NCBI RefSeq assembly: GCF_014695725.1 | Contig: NZ_JACJOU010000007.1 | Coordinates: 310,001 to 374,000, forward strand | From: Microcoleus sp. FACHB-672 | GTDB lineage: Bacteria > Cyanobacteriota > Cyanobacteriia > Cyanobacteriales > Oscillatoriaceae | DNA: 64,000 nucleotides | Reading direction: 5' to 3' | In this document: positions 45,365 through 56,265 of the stretch, piece after piece | Layout: every line of letters begins with the position of its first letter | How positions within the stretch are numbered: position 1 is the stretch's first letter | The notes under the pieces: model-generated | Seen by the model: the letters and a program-made list of their open reading frames with translations, nothing else | What the model was told of the DNA's origin: nothing | Databases searched by the model: none | Translations under genes and position numbers: made by a program

Positions 45365-48300
45365 TCAATTACAATTCACAGAATTCACGCTGGCTGTGAA
45401 CCCAGCATCCTGAAGCCTCTTGATAAATAATTCGCAATCTTGCACTCGAAATTCTGGGCCAAAACGAACGAATTTACGCCGTTCTCCAGATATTATCATT
45501 GCTATCACCGGCACATTTTCCTTGTTGGTTTCCCCTGAGTAATCCCCCCAAATTACTTTTAAGTTATCTAATTTTTGAGTTTCTTTCACTTGATCTAACG
45601 TTAGTTCTAGCATCACGATTTGATCCGGCACCATCGATTCTTCCTCCTCTCCAACAGGCTCTAAGTCTTCCTTAACAGGCTCTGCTTTATCAACAATTAG
45701 CTGGGGTTTCTCGTCCTTATCCTTGCGCTCGACTTTTCCGAATAAAACTAAGGGGTTTTCTACACTTAAGAATGAATGAATTTGTTCATAAGTATCTGGA
45801 AAAACCACGGCTTCTGCTTGACCTTCCAAATCTTCTAATTGCAGAAATGCCATCATGCGATTGTCTTTTTTTGTCGTAATCTTTTTAACTTCTGTTAGCA
45901 TCACAATCACACTGACTTTTTTCCCTCGCTTTTCCTCAAGTTGACCAAGCGTAATTGGAGCAGGATCAAGTTTTTGGCCAGCTTTTAGAGCAGCTTTAAG
46001 GGGATGATCGGATACATATAAGCCTAGCAATTCTTTTTCAAATTGCAACTTTTCCTTCTGACTGTAATTAGGAACCGGCGGCGCTTTGGGCGCGGATTCA
46101 AATCCGTTATCAGTTGCTACCGTTCCCAAAAGATCGAATAAATTGCCCTGTCCACTATCTCGATCTTTGGCGCGATCTTGTGCCCAAGCCATCACCAGCT
46201 TCATGTCTTCAACTAATTGCTGCCGGTTTGGGTTAATATTGTCAAAAGCCCCACATTTAATTAAGGCTTCTAAAGCGCGGCTGTTAACCGTGCGCTGATC
46301 GACGCGATCACACAGATCAGCTAAGGATTTAAACGCCCCTCCCCGTTCCCGCGCTTCTAATATATACTTAATCGCCCCCTCTCCTACGCTTTTCACTGCC
46401 GAGAGTCCGAACAAAATCTTTCCTTGTGCCGGCGTAAATTCCATCTCAGAGCGATTAACATCGGGCGGTTCCACAGCAATATTCATACTTGCACAATTTG
46501 CCAAGTATTTTTTCACTTTATCTTGATCTCCGCTGTTTGCCGTCAGCAGCGCTGCCATGTATTCAACTTTAAAATTAGCTTTTAAATAAGCCGTTTGATA
46601 GGTAACATAAGCATAGGCAGTTGAATGGGATTTATTAAAGCAATATTCAGCGAACTTAAGCATTTGATCGAACAATTGTTCGGCAATTCTAGCTTTAATT
46701 CCCTTCTTGGTTGCCCCATCAATAAAAGTTTCTCGCTGCTTCTGCATTTCCTCTGCCTTCTTTTTCCCCATCGCGCGGCGCAATAAGTCAGCTTGCCCCA
46801 AAGAATAGCCGGCTAAATCTTGAGCAACTTTCATAATTTGCTCTTGATAAACCAGCACTGCATAAGTTTCTTGCAGGATGGGTTCTAATAAATGATGCTC
46901 ATATTGAATCTCTTCTCGCCCATGCTTGCGATCAATAAATTTAGGAATCAAACCGGCATCGAGTGGCCCTGGCCGGTAAAGCGCTAAAATTGAAGAAATA
47001 TCTTCAATACTAGATGGCTTTAAGTCTCTCACAACCTGTCGCATTCCCGATGATTCTAATTGAAAAATTCCTTCCAGTTCTCCTTGTTCTAAAGTTTTAT
47101 AAGTCTTCAGAATATCTTGGGGAATTTTTCGAGTTTCTCCTTTAGAGAATATTTGCTGAAATTTTCTTTCTTCACGGGGTAACTGATCGGGATCAAGATC
47201 AATATTCTGTGTTTTCTTAATCAAATCGACAGCTTTTTGGATCATCGTTAAATTTTTCAGACCGAGAAAGTCCATTTTCAACAGTCCGAGTGAATCCAAA
47301 TCTTCCATGAAATACTGAGTAATCACCGATCCATCATTATTCTTTTGTAGCGGGACAATTTCATCTAAGGGTTCAGAGGAAATCACCACACCGGCAGCAT
47401 GAACTCCAAAGGTTTTATTCGTTCCTTCAATGCGGATCGCCATATCAAGCCACTGACGCGCCGTTACTTGATTTCCGGTTTCTTGAATTTCATAAACAGC
47501 ATTTTCATAAGCTTCTTTAAATTCTGGTGCCGGGGTGCGATCTGAAATCATCACCTTAAGCTTTTCTGGCTTACCCCGCGCCACCGGAATTAACTTAGCC
47601 ATTCTGTCTGTATCTCCGTAGGGAATTCCTAATACTCTCCCGACATCTTTCAAGACAGCTTTAGATGTCATGCGGTTAAATGTAATAATTTGCGCCACCC
47701 GATCTGCGCCATATTTCTCTGTGACGTATTGAATCACTTCATCTCGTCTTTCGATGCAGAAATCTGTATCAATATCTGGCATAGATTTACGTTCCGGGTT
47801 CAAAAATCGCTCGAATAGCAATCCGTGATGCACCGGATCAATGTTTGTAATTCTTAAGGCATAGGCTACCAGAGAACCTGCCGCACTTCCTCTTCCAGGG
47901 CCAACCGGAATTCCCCGATCTCTGGCAAATTTAATATAATCCCAAACCACTAAAAAATAAGTTGAAAATCCCATTTTTTGGAGCATTTTCAACTCATACT
48001 CTAGCCGTTCTTTATAAACCGGCTTAATTTCAGCGTTGGATTTAGCGCCCATGCGTTCTCGCAGTCCTTCCCAAGTTTTCTCCTCCACATAAGTATCAGC
48101 GGTGTGTTCTGGAGGAATAGGATAGTTAGGAAGGCGAGGCTCACCCATAATGTTATATGGGTCAACTTTTTCGGCAACTTCTAAGGTGTTGGCAATCGCT
48201 TCTTTAATCACCTCATCGGGCAGATGATCGCGAAATAGCATTGCCATTTCTTCAGCGGATTTTAGATATTCTGTGCCACTGTAGCGCAGGCGTTTGTCTT

Positions 48301-48994
48301 CGATAATTTTCCTGCCGGTTTGAATACAAAGCAGCGCATCGTGAGCTTCAACGTCGTAGCAAGAAATAAAGTGCGAGTCATTGGTCGCAACAATTTTTAT
48401 ATCTAACTCTCGCGAAATTTTGACAATTTCAACATTAACAATTCGGTCTTCTGGAGAACCGTGATCTTGAATTTCTAGATAGTAATCTTCCCCAAATACC
48501 TCTTTATACCACTTGGCAACACTCCGAGCGATATCAAGCCGGCCTTGGAGAATTGCTTGCGGCACTTCGCCACCTAAACAAGCACTGGTGACAATTAAAC
48601 CTTCATGGTATTTTTCCAATAAGTCTTTATTAATACAAGGACGGGCAAAAATTCCTTTTCCTTGAAATCCTTGAAGGTGAGAAATTGTTGTAATTTTAAC
48701 TAAATTTTTATAACCTTGAGTATTTTTTGCTAAAACAACTTGGTGATATTTCCGGCATCGCTTCGGTGTGTCTAGCGGTTCGTTGATCACATACATTTCA
48801 TTGCCAATAATTGGCTTAATATTTTTGCCGCGACAGACTTTGATTAACTCAATCGCGCCATACATCACGCCGTGATCGGTGAGGGCAATCGCCGGCATTC
48901 CTAATTCAAGTGCTCTATCTATTAACTGGGGCAACTGGCTAGCACCATCGAGCAAGCTATAATCACTGTGAATATGCAAACCGACAAAAGACAT
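45365..48994 (-). CDS. dnaE: DNA polymerase III alpha subunit, uninterrupted
   Basis: 1209 residues, the full replicative polymerase. The PHP domain ([29 protein letters not shown]) is followed by the polymerase core with [22 protein letters not shown] and the catalytic aspartates in [19 protein letters not shown], then the HhH and OB-fold region ([13 protein letters not shown]). In many cyanobacteria DnaE is split by an intein between the residues matching FAEY and CFNKSHS. Here [23 protein letters not shown] is continuous, with Cys785 at codon 46642-46640, so there is no split intein. ATG 48994. Confidence 0.97.
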   Translation of the reverse strand: MSFVGLHIHSDYSLLDGASQLPQLIDRALELGMPAIALTDHGVMYGAIELIKVCRGKNIKPIIGNEMYVINEPLDTPKRCRKYHQVVLAKNTQGYKNLVKITTISHLQGFQGKGIFARPCINKDLLEKYHEGLIVTSACLGGEVPQAILQGRLDIARSVAKWYKEVFGEDYYLEIQDHGSPEDRIVNVEIVKISRELDIKIVATNDSHFISCYDVEAHDALLCIQTGRKIIEDKRLRYSGTEYLKSAEEMAMLFRDHLPDEVIKEAIANTLEVAEKVDPYNIMGEPRLPNYPIPPEHTADTYVEEKTWEGLRERMGAKSNAEIKPVYKERLEYELKMLQKMGFSTYFLVVWDYIKFARDRGIPVGPGRGSAAGSLVAYALRITNIDPVHHGLLFERFLNPERKSMPDIDTDFCIERRDEVIQYVTEKYGADRVAQIITFNRMTSKAVLKDVGRVLGIPYGDTDRMAKLIPVARGKPEKLKVMISDRTPAPEFKEAYENAVYEIQETGNQVTARQWLDMAIRIEGTNKTFGVHAAGVVISSEPLDEIVPLQKNNDGSVITQYFMEDLDSLGLLKMDFLGLKNLTMIQKAVDLIKKTQNIDLDPDQLPREERKFQQIFSKGETRKIPQDILKTYKTLEQGELEGIFQLESSGMRQVVRDLKPSSIEDISSILALYRPGPLDAGLIPKFIDRKHGREEIQYEHHLLEPILQETYAVLVYQEQIMKVAQDLAGYSLGQADLLRRAMGKKKAEEMQKQRETFIDGATKKGIKARIAEQLFDQMLKFAEYCFNKSHSTAYAYVTYQTAYLKANFKVEYMAALLTANSGDQDKVKKYLANCASMNIAVEPPDVNRSEMEFTPAQGKILFGLSAVKSVGEGAIKYILEARERGGAFKSLADLCDRVDQRTVNSRALEALIKCGAFDNINPNRQQLVEDMKLVMAWAQDRAKDRDSGQGNLFDLLGTVATDNGFESAPKAPPVPNYSQKEKLQFEKELLGLYVSDHPLKAALKAGQKLDPAPITLGQLEEKRGKKVSVIVMLTEVKKITTKKDNRMMAFLQLEDLEGQAEAVVFPDTYEQIHSFLSVENPLVLFGKVERKDKDEKPQLIVDKAEPVKEDLEPVGEEEESMVPDQIVMLELTLDQVKETQKLDNLKVIWGDYSGETNKENVPVIAMIISGERRKFVRFGPEFRVQDCELFIKRLQDAGFTASVNSVNCN

Positions 48995-49146
48995 AAATAC
49001 TCCCGATTTTAAATTTTATATTTTAATCAGATTTAGGCAGATTGAATGGCAAAGCGTTACCAGATGAGCTGGCAGCGTGCTGGTCGGACAATACATGGTT
49101 TTAATTGTAGATAAAGCGCTTACTTAATGCTGTTAAATTATGTAGC

Positions 49147-50046
49147 TTAAGGTTTCACCGGCTCTTGCTGCTGTCGGGCTTTCGCCTGTTCAATAAACCG
49201 GCGAACCGTTTGAATATAGGGATCGCCGCTAATTGTGGCCACATTGTTGTGATCGCCTGCCGGCACCAAAAATAGCTGTTTCGGTTCATTTGCAGCCGCA
49301 AATAGCTGTTGGCTCATTGTGTATGGGGTCACCTCATCCGATGTGCCGTGAATAAACAGCACCGGCATCTGCAATTTTCCCACCTTAGCAATCGAATTAA
49401 ACTGCTGATGCAGTAACAAATCCACCGGAAACACCCGAAACACCCCGTAGCGATAATCTACCATCGCCCGCATCGAAGTAAACGAGCCTTCCACAATTAA
49501 CGCACCGGCATCTGGATGCCGCGTCGCTAGCTCAATTCCTATGGCACCTCCGAGAGAATGTCCATAGAGGAAAATTTCCCTAGGATTCACCCTCCTTTCA
49601 TTCACCAAGTAATTCCAAGCCGTTTCCACATCTTGATAAACCTGGGCTTCCGAGGGAAAACTACCTTTACTGAGACCATATCCCCGATAATCAATCAGCA
49701 GCACACTGAAACCCATCTGGTGAAAGCGATTGGCATGATTGACATTCGCGCCAACATTAATACCATTGCCATGCAGATATAGCACAACGCCGGCAGCATC
49801 ACCGGCAGCCGGTATCCACCACCCATGTATGCGTTCAACTGTGCCGGCACCAGATTTCACCGGCAGCCAGACATCTTCATAGGCCATTTGCAAAGCTGCC
49901 GGCGTCTTTTCTATCACCGCTGAAGGAAAAAAGATAAATCGCGTTTGCCGCAGCCACAGGTACAGGCAAGCCCCTGCGTATGCGATGATCAACACCGCCA
50001 TAAGAGTTTGGAGAAACTTGATAAACAATCGCACAGAAGTGGGCAT
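49147..50046 (-). CDS. Membrane-anchored alpha/beta hydrolase
   Basis: 299 residues. An N-terminal hydrophobic helix (LMAVLIIAYAGACLYLWL) anchors it, so the catalytic domain is probably periplasmic. Motifs: oxyanion region LYLHGNG, nucleophile GHSLGG, acid D in HGTSDEVTP and a late His in GDHNNV. It resembles the ABHD13/BEM46-like group. The substrate is unknown. It ends just before the gap to dnaE and follows gatA on the same strand by 82 bases. Confidence 0.9.
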   Translation of the reverse strand: MPTSVRLFIKFLQTLMAVLIIAYAGACLYLWLRQTRFIFFPSAVIEKTPAALQMAYEDVWLPVKSGAGTVERIHGWWIPAAGDAAGVVLYLHGNGINVGANVNHANRFHQMGFSVLLIDYRGYGLSKGSFPSEAQVYQDVETAWNYLVNERRVNPREIFLYGHSLGGAIGIELATRHPDAGALIVEGSFTSMRAMVDYRYGVFRVFPVDLLLHQQFNSIAKVGKLQMPVLFIHGTSDEVTPYTMSQQLFAAANEPKQLFLVPAGDHNNVATISGDPYIQTVRRFIEQAKARQQQEPVKP

Positions 50047-50128
50047 CAGAAACGAAATGACATCGGACGCAAAACATCGAAAACAGAAAATTATGGGCGC
50101 AATACATTGCGCCCCTCGCCCTTTGTTC

Positions 50129-51589
50129 CTAGTCCAACACCGGCTTCCGTAGATGCCATTCCGTGCTTTGTTCGTAGGCGTAGGCTACTTCAAACAGCGT
50201 CGGTTCTTGCAAGGCATTACCAATCAGTTGCAAGCCAATGGGCATACCATCATCATCAAAACCGCACGGTAAACTTAATGCCGGCAACCCCGCCAAATTC
50301 ACTGGGATCGTCATCAAATCCGACAGGTACATACTGATGGGATCGTCAGTTTTTTCACCCGCCTTAAATGCCGTTGAAGGTGCGGTTGGCGTTACCAGCA
50401 CATCCACTTGAGCAAACGCGCGATCAAAGTCTTGTTTAATCAGCGTGCGGACTTTTTGAGCTTTGAGATAGTAGGCATCGTAATAGCCGGCAGACAGCGC
50501 ATAGGTGCCAATCATAATTCGGCGCTTCACTTCTGTCCCAAAGCCTTGGGCGCGAGTTTGAGCATACATCGAGAGTAGATTATCCGCATCTGGCACCCGC
50601 AAGCCATATTTAACGCCATCGTAACGGGCGAGATTGGCCGATGCTTCCGAAGGCGCGATGATGTAATAAGTGGGCAACCCATAGCGGAATCGCGGGCAGG
50701 AAATCACTTGAATTTCCGCGCCTAAATGTTGCAGTTGCTCAATGGCTTTCGTCACAGCCCTTTCCACCACCGGGTCTAAACCTTCCCCAAAGGTTTCTTT
50801 AATCACCCCAATTCGGCGCTGACCTCTGGGCCTTAAGTTGGGTTGCAGGGCTTTCACGTAGTTGGGGATCGGGACGTTTAGACTGGTGGAATCTTTCGGA
50901 TCGTAGCCGGCCATCCCATTCAGCAAAATCGCCGCATCTTCCACGCTTCGGCCAAATGGCCCAATTTGATCCAGGGAAGACGCATAAGCCACCAAGCCAT
51001 AACGAGAAACCAACCCGTAAGTCGGTTTCATTCCCACCACCCCGCAAAAAGCAGCCGGTTGCCGGATTGAACCGCCGGTATCTGAGCCGGTGGCCACCAC
51101 GCACTCGTCTGCGGCTACCGCTGCGGCTGAACCTCCAGATGATCCACCGGGAACGCGTTCTAAATCCCACGGGTTAGATGTTTGCTGATAGGCAGAAGTC
51201 TCCGTAGAACTGCCCATCGCAAACTCATCCATGTTAGTTTTGCCCACCATCACCGCGCCGGCGTCTGCCAGTTTTTGCGTCACGGTAGACTCGTAGGGCG
51301 GCACAAAGTTTTCTAGAATTCGCGAACCGCAGGTGGTGGGAATCCCCTGCGTACACATATTGTCTTTAATCGCAATTGGGATGCCGGCTAACAGCCCAAT
51401 TTGCTCGCCGGCGGCTATTTTTGCATCCACCTGGCGAGCCTGCTCCAAAGCTTTTTCCTCCGTCACGCACAGGAAGCTATGGAGTTTCGGCTCCAGCTGC
51501 GTAATGCGATCCAAGGCTTCCTTGGTAATTTCCACAGCAGAGCGTTCTTTGCGGACAAGTTGTTTGTGCAACTCGCGGATGGATGCCAT
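50129..51589 (-). CDS. gatA: Aspartyl/glutamyl-tRNA amidotransferase subunit A
   Basis: 486 residues. The amidase signature triad Lys / cis-Ser / Ser is visible: Lys in [12 protein letters not shown] and the two serines in [38 protein letters not shown]. It releases ammonia from glutamine and passes it to GatB (5478-6962) to amidate Glu-tRNA(Gln). ATG 51589. Confidence 0.97.
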   Translation of the reverse strand: MASIRELHKQLVRKERSAVEITKEALDRITQLEPKLHSFLCVTEEKALEQARQVDAKIAAGEQIGLLAGIPIAIKDNMCTQGIPTTCGSRILENFVPPYESTVTQKLADAGAVMVGKTNMDEFAMGSSTETSAYQQTSNPWDLERVPGGSSGGSAAAVAADECVVATGSDTGGSIRQPAAFCGVVGMKPTYGLVSRYGLVAYASSLDQIGPFGRSVEDAAILLNGMAGYDPKDSTSLNVPIPNYVKALQPNLRPRGQRRIGVIKETFGEGLDPVVERAVTKAIEQLQHLGAEIQVISCPRFRYGLPTYYIIAPSEASANLARYDGVKYGLRVPDADNLLSMYAQTRAQGFGTEVKRRIMIGTYALSAGYYDAYYLKAQKVRTLIKQDFDRAFAQVDVLVTPTAPSTAFKAGEKTDDPISMYLSDLMTIPVNLAGLPALSLPCGFDDDGMPIGLQLIGNALQEPTLFEVAYAYEQSTEWHLRKPVLD

Positions 51590-51890
51590 GTTGTACCTTC
51601 ACTGACTCAACTTTCAGACCCTTAGCCAATATAGCTGGCAATCTGTACCTGCTGCACAGCGCTTTTGACTAAAGGCTGCTGCCGGCAAGACAATGCGTCT
51701 TTCTATATCACACTCTGTTAAATTTTTGTTAAAAACTCCCATCAAAGAAAAAAAGGCCGGCATCGACTCATTTTCAGGCAGATTTTTGACAATTAAGGTT
51801 CAAAAAGGGTTAATTGCATCTACAGTCAACAAGAGATTTAGTACAATCTCTTTTCTGAGTATCTATGTGTTCTGTGTGTGAGGATAAACT
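51590..51890. other. 301-base gap between divergent gatA and the PAD gene
   Basis: AT-rich from 51700 on, with no supported ORF. Should contain the promoters of both genes. A GAGG lies 8 bases upstream of the PAD start. Confidence 0.5.
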
Positions 51891-53762
51891 ATGCACCGGC
51901 TGCGGTCTTGGGTAATCGCCATAACGAGTGCATTAGGCATGGTAGGCAGCATGGAGTTAATGTACACTCCCCTATCCATTGCCCCCCCCGAATCTTGTTC
52001 ATCGAGCGTAGTGTCGTCATCTACTAAGTCTGTTCCTCAAAACAGCCAAGGCAGTGCCCGCCCCCAGACCAATCGATGCGCTTACGGGTTAGATTACGCT
52101 TTATACTCGAAATCGCCCCAACCGAAGAGTCTGTTGCAGCCCTATCAAACGCTTTCACAAGCGCTGCAAACGACAGAAACTCGCATTGAGCGAAACAGCT
52201 TTAGTGTTTACGGCGACACTAACCGTGATGGAAAGGTGGACGACAATGACTTCAGGATTCGGCAACCTTGGTCTTGGGATGCCGGTGCGCTCATGTTATT
52301 TAACAACGACGATGATGACCGCAACGCAATCCCTGATTGGCAAGATAATATCGTTAACGGCGACAACGATGTAGAGGATCTGGCCAAAATCCACTTAAAG
52401 TTAGGCGAAGACTTTGCCGACAGTCAATTGTTACTGGTTGCCGACGAAAAAGCCCGTCCCTATATCAATATTTTTCAAAAAACTGATAAAGGATGGCAGC
52501 CGGTAGATTTAAACGGATCAAAGCCTATCACCTACAGCAGTGATATTTTACTTGGGGTTGAGGCAAAACAATTTGCCAACCGCAACTGGAACGGTTTAGT
52601 CAACTTAAAAACGGTAGCTACAAACAAAGGCAAAGTCGTTGCTGAAGATTCCATCCAAATGCGCGTAGCACCGTGGATTATGTTGCCAAATACCGCAAAA
52701 GTTACTGAATTATATGTCAGTGATCGCGGCATCGGCAATCGTGAATTTATTTCTCAGCTTAAAACCGGCGTTGAAGCGACCGGCGCTAAGGTTAATGTTA
52801 TTGCCGGTGGTACGGCTTGGAAGCAAGACACAATGGAAATTGGCTATGTTCAATTCCCCAAACAGTCGTCCCTACAAAATTTTAACGTTGTGCTTAACGG
52901 AAATCGAGGCGGGAGCATGGACTATTATCCGCGATCCTTGCTCAGTCGTGATTTCGGTTGGTTTGAAATGGGAAAACCCCGACGCTTGGACGCTCTTAAT
53001 CAGTGGACAGATTGGTTCGGCAACTTGGAGGTAACACCTCCCATTCCTGGCTATCCCCACGGGCGAATTTATTATGGCAATGCCGGCACTGTCGCCTTTC
53101 ATCCAGAGGTGGTGGATTTCTTAACTGCCCAGGAAATTCAAGGGCCGCCGGTGGATATCGATACGTCTTGGTTAATGATCCGCCATGTTGACGAAATTAT
53201 TAGTTTTATTCCTACACCGTCTGGAAAACCTCTGATGATGATTGTTAGCCCAGAGGAAGGTGTAAATTTGCTCAAAGAACTCAACAGTAAAGGCTATGGA
53301 AATGAACTCATGAATCGCGGTTTGAGTACGCAAACAACGGTGAGTGGAGCGCTCAATAACAAGAATTTAATCGAACACAATCTCAAGCTACAAAGTCAGC
53401 ATCTTAACCCAATTATCGCCAAGCTGAAACAGGAATTTAATCTCTCAGACGACCAGATTGTTCGCATTCCTGCAATGTATGGTTATGGTGGCTATTCTTG
53501 GTGGCCTAATATGGTGAATTCGGTGGCGGTGAATGGTCAGATTATGGCGTCAAATCCACGCGGGGCGATTGTTAATGGCAGAGATTACACTCAGGAGGCA
53601 TTTCGCCAACGCGTAGCGCGTTCTGCGCTTAAAGTTTATTTTTTGGAAGATTTGTATTATCAAGAACTCAGGGGCAATACGCACTGTGCGACAAATACGC
53701 GGCGCAAAGGCTTAGATACGCCGTTTTGGTCTACTTTGCCGGCTTGGCTGTCTCAGCGTTAA
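51891..53762 (+). CDS. Secreted protein-arginine (peptidylarginine) deiminase, PAD family
   Basis: 623 residues. An N-terminal signal-like helix (RSWVIAITSALGMVGSMELM) suggests export. The central PAD-M-like domain has acidic calcium-type loops (GDTNRDGKVDDNDF, LMLFNNDDDDRNAIPDWQDN; about residues 107-150). The PAD-C domain begins at PWIMLPNT and holds the whole active site by comparison with human PAD4 (Asp350, His471, Asp473, Cys645): Asp313 in WKQDTMEIGY, His432 and Asp434 in RHVDEIISF, Cys599 in THCATNTRR. Other shared blocks are FGNLEVTPPI, GRIYYG and PNMVNS. It should convert protein arginine to citrulline. The bacterial porphyromonad PPAD is a different fold. Monocistronic. Confidence 0.93.
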   Translation: MHRLRSWVIAITSALGMVGSMELMYTPLSIAPPESCSSSVVSSSTKSVPQNSQGSARPQTNRCAYGLDYALYSKSPQPKSLLQPYQTLSQALQTTETRIERNSFSVYGDTNRDGKVDDNDFRIRQPWSWDAGALMLFNNDDDDRNAIPDWQDNIVNGDNDVEDLAKIHLKLGEDFADSQLLLVADEKARPYINIFQKTDKGWQPVDLNGSKPITYSSDILLGVEAKQFANRNWNGLVNLKTVATNKGKVVAEDSIQMRVAPWIMLPNTAKVTELYVSDRGIGNREFISQLKTGVEATGAKVNVIAGGTAWKQDTMEIGYVQFPKQSSLQNFNVVLNGNRGGSMDYYPRSLLSRDFGWFEMGKPRRLDALNQWTDWFGNLEVTPPIPGYPHGRIYYGNAGTVAFHPEVVDFLTAQEIQGPPVDIDTSWLMIRHVDEIISFIPTPSGKPLMMIVSPEEGVNLLKELNSKGYGNELMNRGLSTQTTVSGALNNKNLIEHNLKLQSQHLNPIIAKLKQEFNLSDDQIVRIPAMYGYGGYSWWPNMVNSVAVNGQIMASNPRGAIVNGRDYTQEAFRQRVARSALKVYFLEDLYYQELRGNTHCATNTRRKGLDTPFWSTLPAWLSQR

Positions 53763-53767
53763 TTTTG

Positions 53768-53813
53768 GGAGTGCCGATGATGTTAAATGCCGGCACTCCT
53801 TAAGTGGATTTTG
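53768..53813 (+). terminator. Hairpin after the PAD gene
   Basis: Nine-base stem GGAGTGCCG (53768-53776) with CGGCACTCC (53791-53799), then TTAAGTGGATTTTG. The T tract is weak. Confidence 0.55.
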
Positions 53814-53869
53814 TTGATTTTATGCGAAGGAGTTTTTTTGCTTTATTAGTGCCGGCAAGTATAAACAGA

Positions 53870-53921
53870 AGTTGGCAATAGTCTACTGTAGGGCATCCGC
53901 AGATGTAGACTATCGCCAACT
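53870..53921. terminator. Strong bidirectional terminator hairpin
   Basis: A 17-bp stem (53870-53886 with 53905-53921) with one mismatch and an 18-base loop, between the convergent PAD and old-yellow-enzyme genes. Confidence 0.75.
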
Positions 53922-53955
53922 ATTTTGAGATTTTGGGGTTTTTGCACCAGGTTAA

Positions 53956-55053
53956 TTAACCGGCTTGTAATGCGAGTGCCGGATAATCGATATACCCTTT
54001 TTCTGTGCCGCCATAGAAAGTTGACGGATCTGGCTCGTTTAAAGATGCGTTTAACCGGAAGCGTTCAGGCAAATCGGGATTTGCAATGAAGAGTCTGCCG
54101 AATGAAATCAAGTCAGCGCCGCCGGCAGCAATCAGTTCATCTGCTGCTTGCTGATCGAAGCCGCCATTTGTCATCAAAATGCCTTTGTAAATCGAGCGGA
54201 AATAGCTTGTGGGGACAACCTTTCCTCCATGCCGGGTATCGGATTCAGTGCCCTCGATTAAGTGGAGATAAGCCAAATTAAAACGATTCAATGCCTCTAC
54301 TAAATAGCCAAAGGTTGCCTCTGGATTCGAGTCGTGCATATCGTTGAAGGTACTGCTGGGTGAAAGTCGAATTCCGACACGATTCGCCCCCCACACCTTC
54401 ACAACGGCTTCTGTGACTTCCAACTGTAGACGGGCGCGATTTTCAATAGAACCGCCATATTCATCTGTGCGCTTGTTTGTGCCATCGCGAAGGAATTGAT
54501 CCAGCAAATAGCCATTTGCACCGTGGATCTCAACGCCATCAAAGCCGGCAGCGAGAGCATTTTCAGCGCCTTGGCGATACTGCTCAATAATTCCTGGTAT
54601 CTCGTCTATTTCTAAAGCGCGAGGTGTGACAAACGGCTGCGATCCTGAAAAAGTCATTGCCTCACCGGCTGGTTTGACGGCGGAAGGGGCAACCGGCAGC
54701 GCTGCATCAGGTTGCAGCAATGGGTGAGAAATGCGCCCAACGTGCCACAGTTGCAAAAAGATTCGCCCGCCATGTTTATGAACTTCATCTGTCACCAGCC
54801 GCCATCCTTCTACCTGTTCGGATGAGTGAATTCCTGGCGTGAGTGGATACCCCTGTCCTTGTGGCGAAACTTGGGTTGCCTCGGAGATGATCAGGCCGGC
54901 TGATGCTCTTTGTACATAATAGGTTACATTCATTGGCCCTGGCACATTGCCATCACCGGCACGGTTGCGCGTCAGGGGTGCCATCACGAGCCGGTTCGGT
55001 AGTGTGTATGCGCCAACTTGAATAGGTGAGAGTAGATTAACGTTTGTACTCAT
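53956..55053 (-). CDS. Alkene reductase, old yellow enzyme / NemA family
   Basis: About 365 residues. FMN-dependent TIM-barrel oxidoreductase: LPNRLVMAPLTRNRA at the N-terminus, FLQLWHVGRISHP, the substrate-proton-donor block HGANGYLLDQFLRDGTNKRTDEYGGSIENRAR, and ISFGRLFIANPDLPER. It reduces activated alkenes and reactive electrophiles with NAD(P)H. I chose ATG 55053 (MSTNVNLLSPIQ). Thioredoxin and a NemR-like regulator lie upstream on the same strand, recalling the E. coli nemRA arrangement. Confidence 0.93.
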   Translation of the reverse strand: MSTNVNLLSPIQVGAYTLPNRLVMAPLTRNRAGDGNVPGPMNVTYYVQRASAGLIISEATQVSPQGQGYPLTPGIHSSEQVEGWRLVTDEVHKHGGRIFLQLWHVGRISHPLLQPDAALPVAPSAVKPAGEAMTFSGSQPFVTPRALEIDEIPGIIEQYRQGAENALAAGFDGVEIHGANGYLLDQFLRDGTNKRTDEYGGSIENRARLQLEVTEAVVKVWGANRVGIRLSPSSTFNDMHDSNPEATFGYLVEALNRFNLAYLHLIEGTESDTRHGGKVVPTSYFRSIYKGILMTNGGFDQQAADELIAAGGADLISFGRLFIANPDLPERFRLNASLNEPDPSTFYGGTEKGYIDYPALALQAG

Positions 55054-55180
55054 GGGTTCAGTCTCCATTAATTAACAGTATTCAGGCTTGTTTCTAAATC
55101 GCCTAATCTTCTAAGTCTGGCTGCTTTCTGGCTGCTTTTTTTTAAACAGAATAAGTTTAGGCGACTTCTTCATCGGTTGT

Positions 55181-55522
55181 CTAGTTTTTCTCGATCAACG
55201 CATTTAGTTTTGCAGCCAGGGCTTGTTCTGTTACTACACCAACCATCCGATCAGCAACTAAGCCATTTTTGAAAAAAACAAGTGTTGGAATTGAGCGGAT
55301 TTCATAATCATTGGCAATCTTCTCGGACTCGTCAACATTCAATTTTCCCACTTTGGCTTGGCCGGCAAATCGGGTAGCCATTGTTTCAATGGTGGGTCCT
55401 ATGAGCCGGCATGGGCCGCACCAAGGTGCCCAGAAATCTACTAAAGTGAGTTCTTGGCTTTCGATCACTTCACTTTGGAAGTTTTCGTCTGTGAGTTTAA
55501 TCGATTTGCTATTGCCTGCCAT
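55181..55522 (-). CDS. trxA: Thioredoxin
   Basis: 113 residues from ATG 55522, which has GGAG eight bases upstream; earlier in-frame ATG codons at 55597 and 55540 would add an atypical extension. The redox centre is FWAPWCGPCRLIGP, the cis-proline region RSIPTLVFFKNG. Disulfide reductase of the m/TrxA kind. It has its own operator-like palindrome 89 bases upstream and is followed by the alkene reductase gene 127 bases downstream. Confidence 0.95.
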   Translation of the reverse strand: MAGNSKSIKLTDENFQSEVIESQELTLVDFWAPWCGPCRLIGPTIETMATRFAGQAKVGKLNVDESEKIANDYEIRSIPTLVFFKNGLVADRMVGVVTEQALAAKLNALIEKN

Positions 55523-55610
55523 GATTTTTACTCCGTTCATAGTAATGAAATTTGGAAAATTAAAACAGCCAGGTTCAAGATTTACAAGATCAATCAAGTT
55601 TGCATAAAAT

Positions 55611-55622
55611 TAGACCAGTCTA
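55611..55622. promoter_or_regulatory. NemR-type operator upstream of trxA
   Basis: Perfect palindrome TAGACCAGTCTA, followed by CTA. The 13-base core GACCAGTCTACTA is repeated exactly, in reverse complement, just before the tetR gene. E. coli NemR recognises TAGACC-N4-GGTCTA, whose half-site is the same TAGACC. Confidence 0.7.
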
Positions 55623-55669
55623 CTACAAATTTTTCAAGTAAAGTTTTGACTGATTTCATAATTAATCAG

Positions 55670-56254
55670 TCAACCTTTGAGAGTTGATTCAAACACAATC
55701 TGGATGAAAGCTTCTAAGGGAGCGATAGTTTTGGTAACTTTGGCTCGGAGAATCGCTCCTTCCCAACTGTTTAACAGGAATTCTGCTAAGTCGTGAGGGT
55801 TAAGATCAGAAGGGATTTCACCGGCTTCTTGAGCTTCGTACAAGCATTTGGCAAAGCGCTCTCGCCAATGACTGAGAATTTCTTCCAGTCGTGAGCGAAA
55901 AATTTCGCTTTGATCGGCAAGTTCTTGGCTTAAATTACCAATTAGACAACCGTTACGGCACTGCCGAGACTCGAAGCGCTTACAGCTTTCCTCGAAGTGC
56001 CGGCGCAGGCGCGAAAGTGGTGTCAGGGTTTGATCTTCCAAACAGCGTTCTAAAGTGGCCTGATAAGCTTGCGCGTAGTTCTCAAGCACTTGAAGACCAA
56101 AATCTTCTTTGCTTTTGAAGTAATAGTAGAACGAGCCTTTCGGCACGCCGGCTGTTTGCAAAATCTCCTGAATGCCGGTGTGGTTAAAGCCTTTTTCTAG
56201 AATGATCCGTGTGCCGATCTCAAGAAGCGTTGTTTTGGTTGTTTCTTTGCCCAT
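55670..56254 (-). CDS. TetR-family regulator resembling the redox sensor NemR
   Basis: About 194 residues from ATG 56254. The N-terminal HTH reads LEIGTRIILEKGFNHTGIQEILQTAGVPKGSFYYYFKSKEDFG. The C-terminal domain aligns with E. coli NemR: RNGCLIGNLSQELAD against SGCLTVKLS, giving Cys103 for NemR Cys106, and LRAKVTKTIAPLE against LQAKISRSFEPLE, giving Lys172 for Lys175. In NemR these two residues sense hypochlorite and electrophiles. It precedes trxA and the alkene reductase and should repress them and itself. Confidence 0.9.
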   Translation of the reverse strand: MGKETTKTTLLEIGTRIILEKGFNHTGIQEILQTAGVPKGSFYYYFKSKEDFGLQVLENYAQAYQATLERCLEDQTLTPLSRLRRHFEESCKRFESRQCRNGCLIGNLSQELADQSEIFRSRLEEILSHWRERFAKCLYEAQEAGEIPSDLNPHDLAEFLLNSWEGAILRAKVTKTIAPLEAFIQIVFESTLKG

Positions 56255-56265
56255 GTTTAATATAG

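Noticed and set aside
46600-46690. Split DnaE intein
   Set aside because: The extein junction is continuous and neither intein half (CLSYETEI-type or its C-terminal partner) is present.
51891-53762. Porphyromonas-type PPAD or agmatine deiminase
   Set aside because: The sequence follows the animal PAD-M/PAD-C layout with HVDEIISF and THCATNTRR, not the agmatine-deiminase-like fold pattern.
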